Made by a program: the position numbers and the translations under genes. A DNA stretch of 10,934 nt from JANRLJ01 sp034437895 (lineage in GTDB: Bacteria; Chloroflexota; Anaerolineae; Aggregatilineales; Phototrophicaceae): NCBI GenBank assembly GCA_034437895.1, contig DAOTTO010000153.1, positions 1 through 10,934 of the forward strand, in the 5' to 3' direction. How positions within the stretch are numbered: the stretch's first letter is position 1; each line of letters begins with the position of its first letter. The notes beneath the pieces are model-generated. The model was not told the origin of the DNA. It ran no database searches and saw only the letters and a program-made list of their open reading frames with translations. Shown in pieces: positions 6,581-10,934 of the stretch.

Positions 6581-6631
6581 TTGGTAAAGAAATATAGATG
6601 TATAAACGTGGTTGGGGTTGCCTTGTTCACT

Positions 6632-6655
6632 GGGAGCGACACACAGGTCGCTCCC
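6632..6655. repeat. Palindromic repeat between convergent genes
   Basis: GGGAGCGAC (6632-6640) and GTCGCTCCC (6647-6655) are perfect 9-bp arms with a 6-nt loop. It sits between the 3' ends of acpS and the SRPBCC-PDZ-DinB gene. There is no T tract on either side, so it is not a textbook terminator. Palindromes of the form GTAGGGAGCGAC...GTCGCTCCC resemble dispersed intergenic repeats common in Chloroflexota genomes (from general knowledge). It could still stop or protect transcripts from both sides. Confidence 0.6.
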
Positions 6656-6697
6656 TACAGCGAAGAAAATAGACACCTGGGTTGTTGCTGGTAATAG

Positions 6698-7882
6698 CTA
6701 TTGCAGCGCCGCTTTGATCTGATCGATATGTTGGCGTGTGTGATTTCGTAAGGTGTCGATTTGGAAGGTCGCCCACCACAAATGCGCTTTGCGTTCCGAT
6801 CCGTTGGTCTTGAAGTTCCGCAGAATGGCAACTGTGTGATTATATGACCGCCGCAGTTCCGCCAAGACATCGGCAGTCGTTGGGTAAATTTCCAAAAATG
6901 CGGCGATCAATGCCGGATGATTGGCGACATACGCTGTTTGTTCTGGCCCCTGTACCTGAATCCCCATCCACGTTTGTAACCAGCGCTCGTGCAAGGTCAG
7001 ATGCGCCAGTACTTCTTTAGCGCTCCATTCGCCCTCAGCAGGTTTTTTACTGGCGGTTTCTTCGCCTGCTGTCGTGATGAGCGCGGCGATTTCGGCATAA
7101 TCGGCCTCGTCCATCGCTTTCACACGATCCGCTAATTCGCCGTAATCCGCGACTTTTTGCGGCAGCGGATAACCCTTGAGTGTGATGGTCGTTTCGTGTT
7201 TTTCGCCGCTGCGGTAGAACGTGACCGATACAACATCGCCGGGAACGCTGTTCGCCAAAATCACGAAAGAGGGCAGGGTATTCGTTATCGTTTGACCGTT
7301 AATCTCGGTGATGATGTCATCAGTCAAGAGTCCGGCGGCTTCCGCGCTGTAGCCGGGTATTAATCCGCCGACTTTCATAGCGGCATTTTCAGCGATATTA
7401 TTGTTTTTGCGATCAGCATCAGTGACATTGCCGGGATAAATACCCAAAATAACGCGATTAGTGATGCGCTGATCTTCCCCTTTTTCTAAAGCAGAAACGA
7501 GATTATCTAGGCGGTTTTCCCATTCACGCTGAATTGCGTCGGCGGCCTCAAAGTTAAAGTCGCTATATTCGACATTTACGACAACCGAATCGCCCTGTGC
7601 ATCAAGATTAATTTCGATACGTGAGTCGGTGGTTTCGCCAGCGCCGCGCCAGTTGAGGACGATCTTTTTATCTGCTTCCAATTCGACAAATGAACCAACG
7701 GCATAATAACCAGTGTTCCACGTTAGCAAAAAATGACCACCGACTTCAGGCCGGGTATGGGCATCATCCGAAAACCAATAAGTGACCCAATCCCGGTCAA
7801 TAAATGAGCGATAGACCTGTGAGACAGGTGCATGAATAGTACGGGTAAAAGTTAAAACGGGGGCAGCGACATCCGTCATCAT
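6698..7882 (-). CDS. SRPBCC (AHSA1-like)-PDZ-DinB three-domain protein
   Basis: This 394-residue protein joins three folds. Residues about 8-135 are a START-like SRPBCC domain of the AHSA1 type (TRTIHAPVSQVYRSFID, the tryptophan-rich WVTYWFSDD, GGHFLLTW, LNWRGAGE, and a C-terminal helix NRLDNLVSALEKG). Residues about 140-237 are a PDZ domain (GGLIPGYSAEAAGLLTDDIITEINGQTI). Residues about 245-394 are a DinB-like four-helix bundle (EWSAKEVLAHLTLHERW, then HTRQHIDQIKAAL). H294, H298, H381 and H385 are plausible metal ligands. No signal peptide is present, so the PDZ probably works in the cytosol. SRPBCC domains bind hydrophobic ligands and DinB domains include metal-dependent thiol transferases; which applies here is unknown. 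ATG 7882 has AAGGAG at 7-base spacing. The gene is monocistronic with its own promoter and a possible operator. Confidence 0.85.
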   Translation of the reverse strand: MMTDVAAPVLTFTRTIHAPVSQVYRSFIDRDWVTYWFSDDAHTRPEVGGHFLLTWNTGYYAVGSFVELEADKKIVLNWRGAGETTDSRIEINLDAQGDSVVVNVEYSDFNFEAADAIQREWENRLDNLVSALEKGEDQRITNRVILGIYPGNVTDADRKNNNIAENAAMKVGGLIPGYSAEAAGLLTDDIITEINGQTITNTLPSFVILANSVPGDVVSVTFYRSGEKHETTITLKGYPLPQKVADYGELADRVKAMDEADYAEIAALITTAGEETASKKPAEGEWSAKEVLAHLTLHERWLQTWMGIQVQGPEQTAYVANHPALIAAFLEIYPTTADVLAELRRSYNHTVAILRNFKTNGSERKAHLWWATFQIDTLRNHTRQHIDQIKAALQ

Positions 7883-7936
7883 CTCGAATCTCCTTATTTT
7901 GTTGGGCTATATTTGCGCTTATTTCATTAATTCTGT

Positions 7937-7956
7937 TTACCCATTTAATTGGGTAA
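7937..7956. promoter_or_regulatory. Operator-like palindrome at the transcription start
   Basis: TTACCCA (7937-7943) and TGGGTAA (7950-7956) are perfect inverted half-sites around 6 bases. The site lies directly downstream of the -10 hexamer, overlapping or just past the expected transcription start near 7958, a position where a dimeric repressor would block initiation. AHSA1-type genes are often controlled by ArsR-family repressors, but no regulator gene is in this window. Confidence 0.5.
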
Positions 7957-7964
7957 TTGAAATT

Positions 7965-7993
7965 AATATAAGGCTAATTAAGCGAAATGTCAA
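7965..7993 (-). promoter_or_regulatory. Sigma-70-type promoter of the SRPBCC-PDZ-DinB gene
   Basis: On the minus strand TTGACA (7993-7988) is followed after exactly 17 bases by TATATT (7970-7965). This is a consensus -35 and a 5-of-6 -10 at ideal spacing, giving a predicted start near 7958 and a leader of about 75 nt to the ATG at 7882. Confidence 0.7.
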
Positions 7994-8049
7994 TTTTGTG
8001 AAATTTAAAACAGGTTACAGAATAGAAATCTCGAGGTAAGGTGTAAATT

Positions 8050-8076
8050 AGGGACACAATTGGCGATTATGTCCCT
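8050..8076 (-). terminator. Probable terminator of the LysM lipoprotein gene
   Basis: AGGGACA (8050-8056) pairs with TGTCCCT (8070-8076); after one C/A mismatch, AAT/ATT extends the stem around a TGGCG loop. It lies 17 bases past the stop codon of the minus-strand lipoprotein gene. On the minus strand only AATTTAC follows, a poor uridine tract, so efficiency may be modest. Confidence 0.5.
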
Positions 8077-8092
8077 GAAAGAAGTTAGATTA

Positions 8093-8800
8093 TTAGGGCG
8101 TGACGACGAAAATCCCGATGGCATCACTATCTGAGGAAACGCTGCCTACTCCAAACGCATACAGCACTGACGGCGGCATTCCATCATAAGTCAGCCATTG
8201 AATCGAAAATCCATCCGCTGGCGTGCTATCTGTGCCGATTACGTCCGCACGAGAAAGCGACGGATTGTTCCGATAAAACGTGACTTCGTTGGTGCCAGCG
8301 GGCGCACGTACCCAAGAGACAGTGACGGTAATGCCTGCTTGAAGGCCGTAACACGTACTGTCAAAGCTCAAATAGGGCGTGATCGTCAAAAAATCCGTCC
8401 CGGTATTGAGGAAAAACTCGTTCTCTAAGCAGTTGCTATCCGGCGCGAGGGTGGGCGGATTATTAGAGGGCGTTTGTGGCACAAGCAGCGTTTGGCCGAC
8501 ATCCAACGTATTTGGGTCTTGCAGGCAGTTGCCTTGAATCAGCACATCGACACTCGTGCCAGTCCGCGTAGCGATCCCCGTCAGCGTATCGCCGGGCAAG
8601 ATGGTATACGTTAGCCAGTCCGAGCGAGGCGTACAGCCAATTAGGGCAGATGTCGTGCTGTTGACAGGCGCTTCAGTCGCGGCAGGGGCGATAGTCGCTG
8701 TTGCCAAATTGCCCACGCCCGAATCATCATCATTGTTATTCAGGTTGCAGCCTGCTAACACGAAACACACCATCAGGCATACAATGATTTTTTTGACCAT
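8093..8800 (-). CDS. LysM-domain lipoprotein
   Basis: A 235-residue surface lipoprotein. The N-terminus is a lipoprotein signal peptide, MVKKIIVCLMVCFVLAGC, with a lipobox LAGC and lipidated Cys at 18. A flexible Asn/Asp- then Thr/Ala/Pro-rich linker (about 19-55) is followed by one LysM repeat at about 64-108 (YTILPGDTLTGIATRTGTS, then LQDPNTLDVGQTLLVP), which binds peptidoglycan or chitin-like glycans. A second Pro-rich linker leads to a C-terminal beta-rich domain (about 124-235, WVRAPAGTNEVTFYRN) without a known family. C56/C92 and C124/C150 could form two disulfides, consistent with export. The start lies 7 bases after the stop of the upstream gene, and its AAGGAA ribosome site overlaps that gene's last codons, so the two are probably translationally coupled. 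The protein probably anchors to the membrane and contacts the wall. Confidence 0.85.
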   Translation of the reverse strand: MVKKIIVCLMVCFVLAGCNLNNNDDDSGVGNLATATIAPAATEAPVNSTTSALIGCTPRSDWLTYTILPGDTLTGIATRTGTSVDVLIQGNCLQDPNTLDVGQTLLVPQTPSNNPPTLAPDSNCLENEFFLNTGTDFLTITPYLSFDSTCYGLQAGITVTVSWVRAPAGTNEVTFYRNNPSLSRADVIGTDSTPADGFSIQWLTYDGMPPSVLYAFGVGSVSSDSDAIGIFVVTP

Positions 8801-8807
8801 AATCCCA

Positions 8808-10112
8808 TTAATTTCCTTCTGGGAAGTTAATCACCCACAGCGGATAAAGCGAATTAGAGAAGATCGTCCGCAACAGATATTGAAAGGCGAGTGCCGCTGT
8901 CATGCTTTCCGGATCACTGCTTGATGCCTTTTCTTGGGCTTCGGTAGGGGTATCATAACGCATTTCGACTACGGCGACGGATAGACCACTGGGTTCGCTC
9001 GTATATACATGCGACTGATAATCCATTCCCGGCATAAGGTCAAAAAGGGATTCGGTTCGCTCCCTAATCATTAGATCAGAAAAAGTCGACATCCGATACA
9101 TTAATTCCGGCGCGGCGATCTGGGCATCTTCGGCATTTGTATACAGCAGCGCAACGATGGCGACCTGACGATCACCTTCTTGTCGATCTGCGATCGCAGC
9201 AAGTTGATACAAAGGCAAATCGCCATAACCAACAAAAGCATTGCGAATAAAATTTTCAGCGCGTTGAGGGTCGGGGACTCTGCTAAGTACCTGCGCTGCA
9301 ACGTCATCTGCGGTCAGATCAAGTACGAAGCGGACGTCTTCATTAGGCAAAAACTGTAAATTGACAAGCTGCCCCATATACACTGATGGATCGATGAGTG
9401 CTTCTGCCAATGTGTGATAATCCTCCGCTTCCGCTAATGAGGGAAGATCACCTGTTGTCACATCCGCAACCCTTTCAAGCGTTGTTTCATCCGGCGCACT
9501 CACCAGCAAATTGGGCAGCAGCAAAAACGGCACTTCACGCCCAATCCCGGTATCGAAGATATTGGCAAGGTCTCGCTCAGTGGGATTTACATTCATGCCT
9601 GCCGCGCATCCATCCCCGCTGCACCACGCCGGTACACCATGAATTTCTGTTTGGATGTAACCCCGTGCAGCATGGGTGGCAGCAATCGCGGCAAGATCAA
9701 AATCTCCGCTCCAGATAACGCCGTGTGAGGGTGGCTTGCCAAATGAGAGGGTGCGATCCACATCGAAAATATCAAAACCAACCACTTCAGGCATACGTGC
9801 TGCTTCGAAAAAAGACTGACGCACTGAATCTGGTGCGGAAAGCCAGCGGTACGTAAAGCCTATCCAAGAAGAGTCAGCGAAAAGAGTTTCTGCGCTTTCC
9901 GGGCGCTGCATCCAATCCCGCGCTTCTTCTACAGCACGGAAGTCCATATAACGAATCCACGTATCGCGCACCTCCGGCGTATCAGGCGCGAGTGCCAACA
10001 AGTCCAGCAGCGGATGCTTCCCGATACCTAGAAATTGGGCTTGTGCAGGCACAAGATCGACACACAACATCAAAATACTAACAAATAAAAGTGCATAAAA
10101 TTTTGAACGCAT
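8808..10112 (-). CDS. Exported protein of unknown function
   Basis: I do not recognise a family. The 434-residue product has a signal peptide (MRSKFYALLFVSILMLCVDLVPAQAQ, likely cut after AQA near residue 25) and no further membrane segment. The mature part mixes alpha and beta, with many aromatic and acidic residues. C164 and C169 (WCSGDGC) are the only mature cysteines and could form a local disulfide. Two comparable segments, VGFDIFDVDRTLSFG and the later LPLYQLAAIADRQEGDRQVAIVALLYTN, fit an open beta-sheet, but no catalytic motif stands out. ATG 10112 has GAGGG just upstream at short spacing. The gene lies 13 bases after the ancestral stop of the HNH frame and 7 bases before the LysM lipoprotein, so it is likely co-transcribed with both. 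Pairing with the lipoprotein suggests a shared envelope role; that is inference. Confidence 0.8.
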   Translation of the reverse strand: MRSKFYALLFVSILMLCVDLVPAQAQFLGIGKHPLLDLLALAPDTPEVRDTWIRYMDFRAVEEARDWMQRPESAETLFADSSWIGFTYRWLSAPDSVRQSFFEAARMPEVVGFDIFDVDRTLSFGKPPSHGVIWSGDFDLAAIAATHAARGYIQTEIHGVPAWCSGDGCAAGMNVNPTERDLANIFDTGIGREVPFLLLPNLLVSAPDETTLERVADVTTGDLPSLAEAEDYHTLAEALIDPSVYMGQLVNLQFLPNEDVRFVLDLTADDVAAQVLSRVPDPQRAENFIRNAFVGYGDLPLYQLAAIADRQEGDRQVAIVALLYTNAEDAQIAAPELMYRMSTFSDLMIRERTESLFDLMPGMDYQSHVYTSEPSGLSVAVVEMRYDTPTEAQEKASSSDPESMTAALAFQYLLRTIFSNSLYPLWVINFPEGN

Positions 10113-10125
10113 TTGCCCTCTTAAT

Positions 10126-10557
10126 TCAAAGTTTAGGTGGATGCCACCCGGCTTGTACCCAATAGCTTCTTACAATTAGTGCATCTGGATCGTCGTCAAG
10201 ATGCAGAGTCTTTACTGTCACTCGCCCACAAGATGTCAGGCCGAAAATACGAATTCCATCTGCTGACCAACGAAAATGTTCAGGCTAACTTTGGCGGCGC
10301 GGATTAAAAAGCGCGATGGGTGTCGCAGTTTCGGGATCAACTGCATTGATTCTATCACTTTTATGTCGGTTACAAAGCGGACACGCCAGCCACAAGTTGC
10401 TTTCTTGATCGCTTCCACCTTTAGCACGAGGAATGATGTGTTCAATTTCCAATCGTGCCATCACAAGATGCTGCGGACTTAAACAGTAACCGCAGCGATT
10501 CTGTGCCTGCAAACGAATACGCTGGTCAAGCTCAAGAGGAATTTTAGATGGAGTCAC
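10126..10557 (-). pseudogene. HNH endonuclease interrupted by an in-frame amber codon
   Basis: The first 90 codons (10557-10285 including the TAG) encode an HNH nuclease: zinc-ribbon cysteines C22/C25 (RCGYC) and C59/C62 (CPLC), HNH residues H40 (EHIIPRAKGGSD), N54 (SNLWLACP) and H65 (NRHK). Reading through TAG at 10287-10285 the same frame continues for 52 codons with the expected C-terminal half: PEHFRWSADGIRIFGLT, GRVTV, then WVQAGWHPP, ending at TGA 10128-10126. Relatives have Trp at the amber position (NPR.q.W..HF.W, from memory), so a single TGG to TAG change explains it. The start is GTG at 10557, 3 bases after the stop of the 120-residue partner gene, with no clear ribosome site, suggesting coupled translation. 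The short product keeps all catalytic residues and might fold. A sequencing error is also possible. Confidence 0.8.
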
Positions 10558-10560
10558 AAA

Positions 10561-10923
10561 TTAACTCAACGGCGGGATTAAGCCGCGCTGGACGGCGACG
10601 TGAAGGGCTTCGGCTTTTTGCTTAAGCCCTTGACGATAAATAGTCATAAGTTGATCGAGTCGATTACGTTCTGAGTCGTCTAACGCACCTTCCTGATTTT
10701 GCTCCAGGAAAGTACTTAATTCATGCTGCTGTGCTTCATCGAGTTGGATTGAACATAACGCCAAAACCTCGTCATCGGGCAGTTCAGAGATCGGTGTCTC
10801 ATAGGCGGAGCGATCAATCCATTGTAGCAGAACATCCTCGAAGTGTCGTCCGGTATGATTGGCAATCGCCCGTGCGCGAATCGCGGCGGTTTCGGGGATG
10901 TTGAGGGTAACAGTCGTGTGCAT
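10561..10923 (-). CDS. Small conserved partner protein of HNH endonuclease
   Basis: A 120-residue protein without known biochemical function. Residues 1-40 (TVTLNIPETAAIRARAIANHTGRHFEDVLLQWI) look like a strand followed by two helices, as in ribbon-helix-helix or antitoxin-type DNA-binding proteins. The central part has ISELPDDEVLALCSIQLDEAQQHELSTFLEQNQEGAL, and the C-terminus is helical (DQLMTIYRQGLKQKAEALHVAVQRGLIPPLS). This family is typically found directly upstream of an HNH endonuclease in cyanobacteria and Chloroflexota (general knowledge), as here, with a gap of 3 bases. The pairing resembles a toxin-antitoxin arrangement but that is not shown. ATG 10923 is preceded by GGAATCAGAAA, a weak ribosome site; the promoter lies beyond the window. 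It is complete and is the first visible gene of the series that continues to the LysM lipoprotein. Confidence 0.75.
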   Translation of the reverse strand: MHTTVTLNIPETAAIRARAIANHTGRHFEDVLLQWIDRSAYETPISELPDDEVLALCSIQLDEAQQHELSTFLEQNQEGALDDSERNRLDQLMTIYRQGLKQKAEALHVAVQRGLIPPLS

Positions 10924-10934
10924 TTTCTGATTCC

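Overview
The window looks like chromosomal DNA of a Chloroflexota bacterium, most likely class Anaerolineae. This is inferred from moderate GC, threonine/alanine/glutamine/proline-rich linkers in exported proteins, a LysM lipoprotein with such a linker, and an HNH-endonuclease/partner cassette typical of Chloroflexota and cyanobacteria. There is no rRNA, tRNA, CRISPR array, phage gene or recognisable transposase. Most genes lie on the minus strand; two (a secreted proline-rich protein and acpS) lie on the plus strand.

Layout, left to right: (1) 1-225, no identified gene but several hairpins, one of which looks like a plus-strand terminator; (2) tag, 3-methyladenine DNA glycosylase I (minus); (3) 811-1090, a gap with a 107-bp imperfect palindrome and the terminator of the next gene; (4) a TIR domain fused to a family-4-like uracil-DNA glycosylase (minus); (5) a large GH38 alpha-mannosidase-like protein (minus); (6) a divergent intergenic region; (7) a secreted Pro-rich protein and acpS (plus); (8) a three-domain SRPBCC(AHSA1)-PDZ-DinB protein (minus) with a well-formed promoter and an operator-like palindrome at its start site; (9) a tight minus-strand gene series 10923->8093: a small HNH-partner protein, an HNH endonuclease split by an in-frame amber codon, a secreted protein of unknown function and a LysM lipoprotein.

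The most unusual points are losses of expected residues. The UDG domain of the TIR fusion keeps its glycosylase motifs but has none of the four Fe-S cysteines. The GH38 protein keeps the fold signatures but, by eye, has every zinc-ligand position and the catalytic nucleophile replaced, so it looks like a pseudoenzyme. The HNH gene reads on for 52 family-like codons past a TAG that sits where relatives have Trp. The TIR-UDG fusion is the best candidate for an undescribed system: a uracil/DNA-damage sensor joined to a possible NAD-consuming effector in one polypeptide. That role is inference. Alignments were made from memory of the families, without database searches.
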